Positions 53,881 through 62,733 are shown, counted from the stretch's first letter. The stretch: 64,000 nucleotides of DNA from Fulvitalea axinellae (GCF_036492835.1 NZ_AP025314.1:1550001-1614000), one strand, 5' to 3'. The notes: generated from the sequence alone by a model not told the origin. Translations and numbers: made by a program.

Positions 53881-56790
53881 ATGAAGCATTTTTTACCTCT
53901 TTTCGGAGTGTTGTTTTTCTTGAATTTTGCCGTGTTGGCACAGTCCGTTCGCTGTCCTGACGAGAATATGTTGGGCCCCGACAGGGATATATGCAAAGGT
54001 GATACGCTGAAGCTGAACGCCGGAGTGGACGGTTCCTTCTTTAACTTGAAGTGGGACGATGGCGCCAAAGGCCAGTATCGGACGGTTACGGAACTGGGAG
54101 TAAAAGAATACGGTTGTTCCGGGTATTTCCTTTCTTCCAATCTAGTGGTGAACGGGGACTTTGAAGACGATATCAATGGCTTTTACAGCGAGTACAAACC
54201 CGCCGTAAGGCAAGGGGACATGTACGGCACGGGATATTATGACGTGGGACCTTCCCCGAAAGGGATGCACGATCACTTCATCGATTGCGATGAAGATGCC
54301 GCGTCTTTTGGTAATATGCTGGTTGTGAACGGTGCCTCTAAAGTGGGCGCGAGGGTTTGGTACCAAACCATAAGCGTGGAGGCGGGAAATCAGTATGCTT
54401 TTGTGGCCAAGTTCCGCTCGGCGGTGAAATCGAGCCCGGCAAAATTGGAGTTTTCGGTAGACGGGACGAGTTTGTCGGCTACGCCAATTCAGCTGACTGG
54501 CAATACCTGCCAATGGGACGAATTTTATGTGCTGTGGACTGCGACGGAGACCAAAGATTTGGAAATAGCGCTGTTGAACTACAATACTGCGGTAGCGGGA
54601 AATGACTTTGTGATCGGAGAGATCTTCTTTGGCCAATATTGCGAATTTTCCGATAAGGTAACCGTGGATGTTAAAGCCATTCCGGAAATTGACCTTGGTG
54701 ATGGCCTCACGGTATGCGATCTTGAGACTTATGAGCTTAAAGCCGCCGATCCCGCAGTTGGTGTCACATATCTTTGGCAAGACAAGGTGACAACCACAAA
54801 TACTTTTACCGCTGACTCGACAGACGCTTTCAGGGATGGTGACAAACACCATTATTGGGTCGAAGCCAAGTTGGGATCCTGTACGGTTAAGGACGAGATT
54901 AGGATAAAATTCGAGGATACGCCAGACGAACCTGTTTTGGATATTCCAGCAGTTGCTAAATGCGAAGGGGAAAAGGTATCATTGGGCGCTGGTGTGTTGG
55001 CTGATTCTTATGAATGGTCGACAGGGAAAACGGATAGTGCGACTGTCTTCACCGAAAAAGGATCTTATTGGGTGGAAGCTTCCAATGGTATTTGTAAGAT
55101 CAAGAAAGATTTTGATTTGGACTTCCTGGAAAGTCCTGATGTTTCTTTGGGGGAAGATGCAGTCCTGTGTGACGATGAGGAACTGACATTGCCGAAAACC
55201 GCAGGCACGCCGGCGGCGGGAGAAGTTTGGACATATAAGTGGAAAAAGGATGGTGTAGAGGTCGGTACGGATCCGACTTATACCGTTGACGAGGCGAAAG
55301 GAAAGTACACTTATATTGTGGAGGTATCGAATGTGGCTTGTACCCGACGAGATACTCTGGAAGTGGAATATGAAGTGACGCCCGATGAGATCGTGTTGGA
55401 TATCCCGGCTCCAAAATGCCAAGGCGAAACAGTTGATCTTGACGCTAAAGTGACTGCCAGAACGTACAAGTGGTTGGGCGGTTCCAGTCCTGATCAGCAG
55501 AAAAACAGTTATACACAGACCGGTAATTATTCTGTTGAAGCTTCAAACTTGAGATGTGTACGCAAAAAAGATTTCTCATTGGACTTTAGGGTAAGACCTA
55601 CGGCCGTGTTGGGAGACGATATCCTTCTTTGCGGGGATGAGACCAAACTTTTGGAGCCGAACGCTGACCATACGTTGACTTACAGGTGGCAAAACGGTAG
55701 TCTTTCGCCTACTTTTCTTGTAGACAAGGCGGGCGAATATCATGTATCGATTTCAAATGGTGACTGTACGGGCAAGGATACAATCAAGATAGCGAAAAGA
55801 GAGATTCCCGTAATCGACATAGTGGGACCGCCTGCGAACTGTAACAGCGAAAAAGTACAGGTAGACTTGACGACGGTCAACGCTGATGAATACCGGTGGA
55901 GCGGGGGCGCTACGCCTCAGGCTCCTGTAAATGAGTTTGACGTAGCTGGAAAATATACGGTGGAAGCTTCCAACTTCGAAGACGGATACGCCGGAAAGTG
56001 CGTGTCCGATATGAGTAGCTTTGAGGTGGTATTTGTGGAAAGGCCAGCTCCGGACTTGGGCGCAGAAGATATCCTTTTGTGCGATAACGCAACGGAGCTA
56101 CTTGACCCGGGAACCGATGACACTTTCGTATATAAATGGTATGAGAACGACGCTGAGATAAGTGGCGTCTCGACGCCGACGTTTACTGTTGACAAAGGCG
56201 CCACAGGTGCGGGAGATTATACCTACAAAGTGGAAGTGGCCAACGGCGATTGTGTCGGTGAGGCTACCGTAGGGGTAAAATATAACGTAACGCCCAAGGT
56301 AACGGCTATTCCCGAAAATATAGAGGCTTGCGAAGGTGACGTGCTTACGCTGGACGTCGGGGTTACGGCCGAAAGTGTGGAATGGTGGGAAGGTTCCACG
56401 GAGAGTCAGGTGGAGGTAAGCGAAGCGGGCGATTATTTTGTCAAAGTGGCCAATTCCATTTGCGAAAGCACGCATGACTTCACTCTCCGTTATAGGGCTT
56501 GTGGCGACGTGTTGGATTACCCTAGAGTAATTACGCCGAACAGCGATGGCTTTAACGACCGTTTTCTGCCTAAGAAGATCTATAAAATAGGAGACTATAA
56601 ACTGAAGATCTACAACCGCAGGGGGAACAAAGTATACGAGTCGGGAAGCCAGGAAGAGGGCTGGGACGGAACGGCCACCAGTGAAATCAAGGAAGGTACT
56701 TACTTCTGGGTGGTTGAATATACTTACATAGACCGTGACCTGAAGACGCAAACTGCTCAGAGGTCGGGCTATGTGTATGTGAAGATGTAG
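53881..56790 (+). CDS. Large Ig-repeat protein with gliding-associated (T9SS type B) C-terminal domain
   Basis: 969 residues. Signal peptide about 1-20. After a short Ig-like segment comes a jelly-roll-like carbohydrate-binding type domain (about 80-255; SSNLVVNGDFEDD ... FVIGEIFFGQYCEF). Then about eight Ig/PKD-like repeats of roughly 85 residues, each with the pattern DLGxxxxLCD ... YxWxxG ... GxYxVEASNxxC. Residues about 880-969 (DYPRVITPNSDGFNDRF ... LKIYNRRGNKVYES ... YFWVVEY) are the CHU_C/type B domain, a T9SS signal. By family it is exported to the cell surface, perhaps as an adhesin. The next two genes encode beta-barrels on the opposite strand. Confidence 0.9.
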   Translation: MKHFLPLFGVLFFLNFAVLAQSVRCPDENMLGPDRDICKGDTLKLNAGVDGSFFNLKWDDGAKGQYRTVTELGVKEYGCSGYFLSSNLVVNGDFEDDINGFYSEYKPAVRQGDMYGTGYYDVGPSPKGMHDHFIDCDEDAASFGNMLVVNGASKVGARVWYQTISVEAGNQYAFVAKFRSAVKSSPAKLEFSVDGTSLSATPIQLTGNTCQWDEFYVLWTATETKDLEIALLNYNTAVAGNDFVIGEIFFGQYCEFSDKVTVDVKAIPEIDLGDGLTVCDLETYELKAADPAVGVTYLWQDKVTTTNTFTADSTDAFRDGDKHHYWVEAKLGSCTVKDEIRIKFEDTPDEPVLDIPAVAKCEGEKVSLGAGVLADSYEWSTGKTDSATVFTEKGSYWVEASNGICKIKKDFDLDFLESPDVSLGEDAVLCDDEELTLPKTAGTPAAGEVWTYKWKKDGVEVGTDPTYTVDEAKGKYTYIVEVSNVACTRRDTLEVEYEVTPDEIVLDIPAPKCQGETVDLDAKVTARTYKWLGGSSPDQQKNSYTQTGNYSVEASNLRCVRKKDFSLDFRVRPTAVLGDDILLCGDETKLLEPNADHTLTYRWQNGSLSPTFLVDKAGEYHVSISNGDCTGKDTIKIAKREIPVIDIVGPPANCNSEKVQVDLTTVNADEYRWSGGATPQAPVNEFDVAGKYTVEASNFEDGYAGKCVSDMSSFEVVFVERPAPDLGAEDILLCDNATELLDPGTDDTFVYKWYENDAEISGVSTPTFTVDKGATGAGDYTYKVEVANGDCVGEATVGVKYNVTPKVTAIPENIEACEGDVLTLDVGVTAESVEWWEGSTESQVEVSEAGDYFVKVANSICESTHDFTLRYRACGDVLDYPRVITPNSDGFNDRFLPKKIYKIGDYKLKIYNRRGNKVYESGSQEEGWDGTATSEIKEGTYFWVVEYTYIDRDLKTQTAQRSGYVYVKM

Positions 56791-56814
56791 CGAGAACGCA
56801 TCAAAGACAGTGTG

Positions 56815-56846
56815 AAAAGCCGGATGATCAATATCATCCGGCTTTT
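56815..56846. terminator. Bidirectional rho-independent terminator
   Basis: Perfect 14-bp stem AAAAGCCGGATGAT/ATCATCCGGCTTTT with loop CAAT, between the T9SS type B gene and the convergent beta-barrel gene. Confidence 0.92.
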
Positions 56847-56850
56847 CGTT

Positions 56851-57477
56851 TTAGAAGCTGTATCCAACCATAAAATCCAATCCCGATGATTTCCAAGTAT
56901 CAGCTTCAATCTTGTCGCCTTTTGTGAAAGTGTGTGCATTGCGAAGCTTGAAATTCGGGTTGACATATAAGTTGAATGGACCGATGCCATATTTGAAGCC
57001 GACTCCAATGTCATAGCCTAAGCCTGCCGTTCTATAATCGGCGCCACCCGCTATTTGGTCGGAATAAAGAATGCCGCCGTGCGCATAAAGGTATTTGCCA
57101 AATGAGATTTCAACGCCTATCGGAAAAGTAATGGTTTGGAAGGGGCGTGAAGGGGTGGGGAGTATTTGGGTGCCACAGGTTTCGCCACCTACAAAGTCAC
57201 AGTATAGAATAGGGCCGTCTATTTGTAGTTTCTGAGTAGAATATCCTATACCTGTTCTCAGGGCAAAGCGTTTCGAGATCTTGCGAAGATAGAGCGCCCC
57301 GAACTCACTGTTGTTGTTCAGATTGTAACTTTGGCGACTGTCATATCCGCTGGCTTCAGTAAATTCCGTGTAGCTAAAGCTGTAAAAGAGCCTTGCCTCA
57401 TGTTTGTTCTGGGCTAAGGCATTGCTCGCAAAAAGGCAAAGCAGAGCGAGCGTGAAAATAGGTACTAGTTGTTTCAT
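56851..57477 (-). CDS. Outer membrane beta-barrel protein (paralogue 1)
   Basis: 208 residues with signal peptide (about 1-22, ending NALAQ) and an eight-strand-type barrel: alternating strands, YLRKISKRFALRTGIGYS, LYAHGGILYSDQIAGGADYR, and a terminal strand FMVGYSF ending in Phe, the outer-membrane assembly signal. It belongs to the porin-family/OmpA-like beta-barrels common in Bacteroidota. It is a close paralogue of the next gene, differing mainly in the loop around residues 88-107, which here has two Cys (CDFVGGETC). Confidence 0.88.
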   Translation of the reverse strand: MKQLVPIFTLALLCLFASNALAQNKHEARLFYSFSYTEFTEASGYDSRQSYNLNNNSEFGALYLRKISKRFALRTGIGYSTQKLQIDGPILYCDFVGGETCGTQILPTPSRPFQTITFPIGVEISFGKYLYAHGGILYSDQIAGGADYRTAGLGYDIGVGFKYGIGPFNLYVNPNFKLRNAHTFTKGDKIEADTWKSSGLDFMVGYSF

Positions 57478-57526
57478 ATTTTAGAGGGGTCAGTGGTTTT
57501 GTATAAGTATGCATTTCAGGGTTTCG

Positions 57527-58147
57527 CTAAAAGCTGTATCCAATCATGAAATCCAATCCTGACGATCCCCAAGTATTAGCTTCAATCTTGTCTCCTTTAG
57601 TGAAATAGTGAGCGTTGCGAAGTTTGAAATTCGGGTTGACATGCAGGCTGAACCGACCGATGTCGTATTTGAAGCCTACGCCTATATCATAGCCCAAGCC
57701 TGCGTTTCGGTAATCCGATCCTCCCGCTAGTTGGTCGGAATAGATAATGCCTCCGTGCGCATATAAAAATTCGAATAGCGTAACTTCTAAGCCAACAGGG
57801 ATATGCAAAGATTCAAAAGGTCGTGTTCGTGAGAAAGAAGGAGACTCGTGCACGGGAGGGGTTCCGCAGAAATCAGGCAATTTATGGTCTGTTTTCAGCT
57901 TCTGGAAGGAATACCCAATCCCTGTTCTCAGGGCGAAGCGTTTCGAGAACTTACGAAGATAGAGTATGCCGAACTCGCTGTTGTTGTTTAGGCTGTAACT
58001 GGAAGCTCCGTCACGCTCGTCGCCTTCTGTAAAATCAGTGTAGCTAAAGCTGTAAAAAAGCCTTACCTCTTGTTTGTTTTGGGCTAGGGCTTGGCTCGCG
58101 AAAAGGCAAAACATGGCGAGCGTGACAATGGGTACAAGTTGTTTCAT
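57527..58147 (-). CDS. Outer membrane beta-barrel protein (paralogue 2)
   Basis: 206 residues from ATG 58147 (MKQLVPIVTLAMF); the frame extends 12 codons upstream without sense. Signal peptide ends SQALAQ. Nearly identical to paralogue 1 in signal peptide, strands and C-terminus (SSGLDFMIGYSF), with a different loop (LPDFCGTPPVHESPSFSRT, residues about 88-106). The pair is a recent tandem duplication, 49 nt apart on the same strand, with surface loops diverging faster than strands. Confidence 0.88.
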   Translation of the reverse strand: MKQLVPIVTLAMFCLFASQALAQNKQEVRLFYSFSYTDFTEGDERDGASSYSLNNNSEFGILYLRKFSKRFALRTGIGYSFQKLKTDHKLPDFCGTPPVHESPSFSRTRPFESLHIPVGLEVTLFEFLYAHGGIIYSDQLAGGSDYRNAGLGYDIGVGFKYDIGRFSLHVNPNFKLRNAHYFTKGDKIEANTWGSSGLDFMIGYSF

Positions 58148-58371
58148 GTTTGTGGAGGGGGTTAGTGGTTTGTATAAGTACACACCTTAATTTGTTTTGG
58201 TTGTATTTATTTGAGTCGTTATTGTCTTTATTGATATTTGGGTCGTGATTAGTGTTTGTTAATTAGCTGATTACTCTTTAGTGTTAAATTATTTGACGCA
58301 CGATTGATGTTGAATGAATTAATGTTTTTATATTAAACTTTATCATTTTTCAACCTGAACAGATTCATTCC

Positions 58372-59748
58372 ATGAGAGAGAGGATGCTCGATTACGGTAA
58401 AGACATGCGCTATATACTGGCAATGTCGGTCTTGGGCCTTTTGTTTGTTCCTTTGCATTTGCTTACCAAGGATAGTGAGTTGGTTAGATTCTTAGGCCAA
58501 ACCGTTTTGTTTATACCTAGCCGTATTTTGCTTTGCCTCTTTTTGGCGAGCGGGTTTGGCAAAAAAGAAGGATTGAAGCCGTTTATCGGAAGCGTGTTGG
58601 CAATTACGCTTTTGTCTACGGCTATGACGACCCTTTGGGCCGACAAGCTCCCTGAGATTGTTATCAAGATCGATCTTTATGTAGAGGGTCAGCTGGTATA
58701 TTTCCTGTTTGGCTGGTTAGTACTCAGGAACCTTCGTATGGGCTTACTGTTTTTGCTGTTTGGCTTGGTGTATCAGGTAGGGTTGGGCAATTTTGCCGTT
58801 TCCTATATGGATGACTTTTACTCTTTTATGATCTGGGATGTCAAGTTGGGTGGCGCATTGTACAAATACCCTGTGGAGCAGATCTGGGTTGTGACTATGA
58901 AGGTGTCCGCTTACGTGGCGTTGCGCTTTATGCTGCAGGTTATCTATGAAGGGAAGCTGAAAGACTTTTTCACATTCAAAATCTTTGGGGCTTCAAATAT
59001 GAGTAGAGGCAAGGCTTTCTTGCTTATGGCCTCGTCGCAATTGTCTATTGTGGCTTTGGCCGTTACGTTGCCTTTGTGGTGGGGGCTGGAATCATATGCC
59101 AAGCTAGAGCCTTTTGCCCATGCGTACACCATGCTCAAGACGTTGGTGGTGCTGGTGGTTATGGTCTTCTTCTATCGCCAGTTCCTGTTGTCTTACCTTA
59201 TGGCTTCTGGGCGCCGTCCGGGTTTTTCCGTGTGGATACTCTCGGTTCCGATAGTGGGCTTGTTTGTGGCTTTGTGGCGAGTGTACCAAAACACGGACGA
59301 AGAGATAGCTTCAGGGCTGAAAGACCGCAAGTTTTTGGTCAGGTCGCTTAACCAGCCGGCGGAGACGGCCAAGCATCTTGCTTATATCATTTTGCTTACG
59401 CAGGCCTTGGGCGTTGTGATGAGTTTTATGCGCGGGGGAGTGTTGGCCAGTGCCGTACCCGCATTGCTTTGGGTTTTGACAGGCGTGTTTATGTTGGCTT
59501 ATAGCCTTGAGTCCCGCCGTGTAGTGTACTATATTTTGCAGGGGCTGACTTTGGTAGGCGCAGTTTTCCTTATGTATCTCGTAGGGGGAAAAGAACGCCT
59601 GTTCGGAATGGCGCCCGAAGGCTATATGGCGCTTATGTTGATAGGCAAATCCATTATGCTGTTTATGCTTCGTGGCGTGTTTATTCCTGAAGACCTTAAG
59701 CTGGCGGATTTGGGGGAAGAAGAACCTGAGCCCGTGCCGGCCATCTGA
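58372..59748 (+). CDS. Polytopic membrane protein of unknown function
   Basis: 458 residues with about 11-12 predicted membrane helices and short loops; the C-terminus is acidic (LADLGEEEPEPVPAI). I do not recognise a family. Notable segments are FLASGFGKKEGLKPFIGSV and VYQNTDEEIASGLKDRKF, a charged cytoplasmic loop in the second half. There are no obvious transporter motifs. It stands alone upstream of a strong terminator. The start MRERMLDYGKDMRYIL could also be the inner Met at 58384. Confidence 0.8.
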   Translation: MRERMLDYGKDMRYILAMSVLGLLFVPLHLLTKDSELVRFLGQTVLFIPSRILLCLFLASGFGKKEGLKPFIGSVLAITLLSTAMTTLWADKLPEIVIKIDLYVEGQLVYFLFGWLVLRNLRMGLLFLLFGLVYQVGLGNFAVSYMDDFYSFMIWDVKLGGALYKYPVEQIWVVTMKVSAYVALRFMLQVIYEGKLKDFFTFKIFGASNMSRGKAFLLMASSQLSIVALAVTLPLWWGLESYAKLEPFAHAYTMLKTLVVLVVMVFFYRQFLLSYLMASGRRPGFSVWILSVPIVGLFVALWRVYQNTDEEIASGLKDRKFLVRSLNQPAETAKHLAYIILLTQALGVVMSFMRGGVLASAVPALLWVLTGVFMLAYSLESRRVVYYILQGLTLVGAVFLMYLVGGKERLFGMAPEGYMALMLIGKSIMLFMLRGVFIPEDLKLADLGEEEPEPVPAI

Positions 59749-60073
59749 TATATGAACCGTATTTGACGCTTAACCGGCCCGGCGAATTCTTTCGCCGGGC
59801 CGGTTTCTTTTTCCCCTAAACCGTTTCTGTCATTACGCCAAATTCCCTCCAATATCCGGCATATTACACCAATCCGCTTTTCGTCCCACTGGCCTGATCC
59901 CTTACTTGCCTGAAAATCAGGGACGATTTTTTACGTATAACTAAACGTGGGCCAGCCACAAATGACGCTTTTGGTACGGAACCCTTAGCCAACGCCATTG
60001 GGTGTGGGCGTGGCGTTCCGGTTTCGCTTTTTTATCGAATTTTTAATCAACAATCACTAAAACACTTCCCATT
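59749..60073. other. Intergenic region upstream of the HU-like gene (325 nt)
   Basis: Contains the terminator at 59772-59805. The rest, about 59810-60060, should hold the HU-like gene promoter, but no clean TAnnTTTG was found. No gene supported. Confidence 0.5.
59772..59805 (+). terminator. Rho-independent terminator
   Basis: Perfect 15-bp stem AACCGGCCCGGCGAA/TTCGCCGGGCCGGTT with loop TTCT, followed by TCTTTTTC, 23 nt after the membrane-protein stop. Confidence 0.9.
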
Positions 60074-60478
60074 ATGCCAGTAAAATATAGAGTGTTGGAA
60101 TTGGCTAACCCCAGAGACCGCCAAGCTCCGAAAAAGTTCTACGCCAAGGCCGTAAAGACCGGCGACGTCTCGTTGAGAGACCTTAGTAAGGAGATGATAC
60201 AGCAGTCCACCATCAGCTCCGCCGACGCCATGGCGGTGTTGGAGATGCTGACGCAGTTGGTGACCAAGCATATTCAGAATGGTAGAATTGTCCGCCTTGG
60301 TGATCTGGGGAATTTTAGGCTCAATATCAAGAGCCGTGGCGAGGAGACCGAGGACAAGGTGTCGGCCAATAGTATTATCGGGCAAAAGGTGATCTTTACG
60401 CCCGGCTCAGAGTTTAAGGATCTTTTAAAGCTCACCAAGTTTGAGAAAGTGGCGGGAGGGGTGACTGAAGAAGCCTAA
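60074..60478 (+). CDS. HU-HIG family DNA-binding protein
   Basis: 134 residues. It has the HU/IHF fold with the Bacteroidota HU-HIG start (PVKYRVLELANPRDRQAPKKFYAKAV), then DLSKEMIQQSTISSADAMAVLEML and the dimer/DNA arm region RIVRLGDLGNFRLNIKSRGEE, ending in a helix with FKDLLKLTKFEK. By family these are nucleoid-associated proteins that bend DNA, usually many per genome, with specific roles unknown. It is a single gene with its own terminator, followed at once by the 22-bp repeat array. Confidence 0.92.
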   Translation: MPVKYRVLELANPRDRQAPKKFYAKAVKTGDVSLRDLSKEMIQQSTISSADAMAVLEMLTQLVTKHIQNGRIVRLGDLGNFRLNIKSRGEETEDKVSANSIIGQKVIFTPGSEFKDLLKLTKFEKVAGGVTEEA

Positions 60479-60515
60479 AGATTAGGACGTAAGCAGAAAG
60501 TTAGACTCACTCATT

Positions 60516-60550
60516 AGGCCTTGTCGCATTTGCGGCAGGGCTATTTTTTT
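60516..60550 (+). terminator. Rho-independent terminator of the HU-like gene
   Basis: Stem GCCTTGTCGC / GCGGCAGGGC (with G-T pairs) and loop ATTT, followed by TATTTTTTT. Confidence 0.85.
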
Positions 60551-60570
60551 GTTTGGACACGGATATTTGT

Positions 60571-60831
60571 TTCATTTCTCTTAAGAGAATTTCAAAATCT
60601 CTTAAGAGAAATGAGTGAAACAGTTAAGAGAATCTGAAAATCTCTTAAGAGAGTTAGCTAATGTAGTTAAGAGATTCAGTTAATGTCCCTAAGTAAATGG
60701 ATTATTGTGCTTTGTGATCATGTATACTTTCCTTAAGTATTCTGATTGATTTCCTTAATGGGTTTTGTTGAACTCCTTAAGTATTTTGGCTAAAACCCTT
60801 AAGGATAATGGTTGAAATGGTTAAGAGAATC
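60571..60831. repeat. Twelve-unit array with a 22-bp period and TTAAG core
   Basis: The core TTAAG starts at 60581, 60602, 60624, 60645, 60667, 60689 (CTAAG), 60711 (TTTGT, decayed), 60733, 60755 (TTAAT), 60777, 60799 and 60821, so the spacing is 21 or 22 bp throughout. Unit consensus is close to TGAAATCCTTAAGAGAAT. Units 1, 2 and 4 carry the full palindrome CTCTTAAGAG; units 8-11 have CCTTAA. Spacers are AT-rich and vary. 22 bp is two helical turns, so the cores lie on one face of the DNA. It sits right after the HU-HIG gene. Confidence 0.9.
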
Positions 60832-60870
60832 GAGATACCTTACTTGGTGGAATTTATTGGGAGCTTGTGT

Positions 60871-60922
60871 TTTTGTCTTTTTTCTCACTTGGTAAATTTG
60901 ACTTATTTTAAGGTTAGGTTTG
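60871..60922 (+). promoter_or_regulatory. Promoter region with two TAnnTTTG elements
   Basis: TTTTG (60871-60875), 17 nt, TAAATTTG (60893-60900); then a second -7-like TAGGTTTG (60915-60922). Either would serve the gene at 60956 with a leader of 25-50 nt. Confidence 0.5.
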
Positions 60923-60955
60923 TCGTTTCAATGCTTAAAGTGGTATTTTTAGATT

Positions 60956-61408
60956 ATGAAAAATGATAAATACGACTTCAGAACAAAAGAATTTGGCTTG
61001 ACGGATGAAGGGGTTCATCTGTTGCGGAACGGGTTTAATTATAAGACGTTGCCGTTCGGCGAGTTGGAGAGTCTTCGTATAAGCGAAGGGAAGGATAGCA
61101 ATAATTGGGTGTTGGTACTGGCTGTGGGCTTGGGCTGTGTTGGCGGGTCGCTTTATGGCATGTATATGCTTTATAATTTTCTTACGAGCCCTTGGCCTGG
61201 GAAAATCAATATTGAGGTAATTATCTCGGTGTTCATATTATTGATGTTCGGTGGCTATATGGTCTATTTTTCGCTGAAGTCGGGGCCGTTGATATTGATT
61301 TCCCATAAGGGGAAGCGGTATAAGTTTCCGTTACGTGAATTGGTTAAAGCGGGCACATTGGATGCCTTTACCTCTTGGTTGAAAGAAAAACAAGGAGTTT
61401 TGGCCTGA
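60956..61408 (+). CDS. Small membrane protein of unknown function
   Basis: 150 residues. A basic N-terminal region of about 45 residues, two membrane helices (about 48-73, NWVLVLAVGLGCVGGSLYGMYML, and 82-108, VIISVFILLMFGGYMVYFSL), then a C-terminal region with SHKGKRYKFPLRELVKAG. The layout resembles bacterial PH-like membrane proteins (a domain split around two helices), but I cannot assign a family. It is followed by a small soluble gene 51 nt on. Confidence 0.7.
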   Translation: MKNDKYDFRTKEFGLTDEGVHLLRNGFNYKTLPFGELESLRISEGKDSNNWVLVLAVGLGCVGGSLYGMYMLYNFLTSPWPGKINIEVIISVFILLMFGGYMVYFSLKSGPLILISHKGKRYKFPLRELVKAGTLDAFTSWLKEKQGVLA

Positions 61409-61459
61409 TACTCAGAGGCTTTATAAGTTTTCGGTAAATTAGGACATAAAGTGGTAACT

Positions 61460-61861
61460 ATGGACAACAAGTTTTTAGGGAAATGGACACTTTTGGCCGA
61501 GCGTTCGGAATACGAAGCCGGGCAACCCCCAAAAAGTGCGACATATGAATTCCGCGACGCCGGGAACGCTGATCTTGGTGTTACGATTGAGTGGGCGGAT
61601 GCCGAAGGTCAAGAACACAGAATCGATTATCGAATCACGGTGGACGGAAAGCGAAAGAGCTATGAAAATCCGGAAATCGCCGATGAGGTGATGTCGGAAT
61701 ATGTGGGAGAGAACGGATTGAACAGCTCGACATACAAGGGCGGAAAGCGTATAATGTTCGCCGCTAGGTTAATAGGCGAAGACGGGGTAATGCGGGTTTC
61801 GCAAAAAATGCTTGGTCCGGACGGGCGAGAGTTTGAGAATGTGCAGTACTATCGAAAGTGA
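61460..61861 (+). CDS. Small soluble protein, lipocalin-like pattern, unknown function
   Basis: 133 residues from ATG 61460 (MDNKFLGKWTLLAERSEYEAG); a GTG three codons upstream is possible. The start FLGKWTLLAERSEY and the run of alternating strands to FENVQYYRK suggest a small beta-barrel of lipocalin type. There is no signal peptide. Function unknown. Confidence 0.7.
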   Translation: MDNKFLGKWTLLAERSEYEAGQPPKSATYEFRDAGNADLGVTIEWADAEGQEHRIDYRITVDGKRKSYENPEIADEVMSEYVGENGLNSSTYKGGKRIMFAARLIGEDGVMRVSQKMLGPDGREFENVQYYRK

Positions 61862-61889
61862 TCGAAGCGTAGGGAAGGGGTATAATATA

Positions 61890-61925
61890 AAAAGCCCGTT
61901 CATCAATAAAGGTGAACGGGCTTTT
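61890..61925. terminator. Bidirectional rho-independent terminator
   Basis: Stem AAAAGCCCGTTCA/TGAACGGGCTTTT with a 10-nt loop, between the small plus-strand gene and the minus-strand SDR gene. Confidence 0.9.
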
Positions 61926-61949
61926 TGATTCAAAATAAAAGGCAAATGT

Positions 61950-62666
61950 TTAAGGATTAGTGGACCAAATCCCGGAGTCTTTGATAAACACCCTTTTGTT
62001 AAGCTTCAGCTGGGCTATGATCAGTTCGGCAATGTCCTCTGCCTGCATTACCTTTTCGGGGTTGCCGTCGGTGAGGTTGAGGTCTTTGGCCATGTCTGTG
62101 GCTACCGTACTCGGCGTAAGGGCCGTTACGCGGATATTGTGCTTGCGCACTTCCTGCATCAGCGATTCGGTGAGGCCCATTACTGCGAATTTCGAGGCGC
62201 TGTACGCGCTGGTAACCGGCGCGCCTTTCAGTCCGGCGGTGGAGGAGATATTGATAATGTCTCCGCTCTTGCGTTCAATCATACCCGGCAAGAACGCTCT
62301 GGTCACGTAGTATACGCCCATCAGGTTGACCTGAATCACTTGCGCCCACTCTTCGGGAGCCAGTTCCAGAAACTTCCCGAATCTGCCTATGCCGGCGTTA
62401 TTGATAAGGATATCCACCGGGCCAAAAAGCTCTTGCAGGGCCTGCTCCGCTTTGCTTACCGAGTTGATGTCCGATACATCGGCCGATACGGCTACCGCTT
62501 TTACGCCCATCGCTTCGGCCTCTTTGGCCACTTTCTCGATGTCTGCGGTAGTGCGGGCCATCAGGGCCACGTTCGCTCCCTCGTTGGCCAAGGCCAGCGC
62601 CACGGCTTTTCCGATGCCTTTGCCCGCTCCGGTAATCAGGGCGTTTTTTCCTTTGAGTGATTCCAT
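61950..62666 (-). CDS. SDR-family oxidoreductase, FabG-like
   Basis: 238 residues from ATG 62666 ([12 protein letters not shown]); the 14 codons upstream are unlike the family. Cofactor site [12 protein letters not shown] (about 11-22), NNAGIG (about 86-91), catalytic Ser in INISSTAG, and Tyr-x3-Lys in SAYSASKFA. It is an NAD(P)-dependent 3-oxoacyl-ACP reductase-like enzyme; the actual substrate is open. A TetR-type operator lies about 70 nt upstream. Confidence 0.93.
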   Translation of the reverse strand: MESLKGKNALITGAGKGIGKAVALALANEGANVALMARTTADIEKVAKEAEAMGVKAVAVSADVSDINSVSKAEQALQELFGPVDILINNAGIGRFGKFLELAPEEWAQVIQVNLMGVYYVTRAFLPGMIERKSGDIINISSTAGLKGAPVTSAYSASKFAVMGLTESLMQEVRKHNIRVTALTPSTVATDMAKDLNLTDGNPEKVMQAEDIAELIIAQLKLNKRVFIKDSGIWSTNP

Positions 62667-62733
62667 AGTTTGTTTGTTAATGCGAAAGGTTAATTCTTGG
62701 TCTTCCAAGTTAAGGTTTATGATTTACTGTCAT

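Larger units (their letters stand above)
60479..60955. other. Intergenic region with terminator, 22-bp repeat array and promoter (477 nt)
   Basis: From left to right: HU-gene terminator (60516-60550), the TTAAG array (60571-60831), then a promoter-like region (60871-60922) before the next gene. No reading frame with sense crosses the array. Confidence 0.8.

Noticed and set aside
60571..60831. Reading the TTAAG array as a CRISPR array
   Set aside because: Repeat plus spacer is only 22 bp, the conserved core is about 10 bp, and no cas gene is present.
60571..60831. Reading the TTAAG array as stacked terminators
   Set aside because: A good terminator already lies upstream at 60516-60550, and the units lack GC-rich stems and T tracts.
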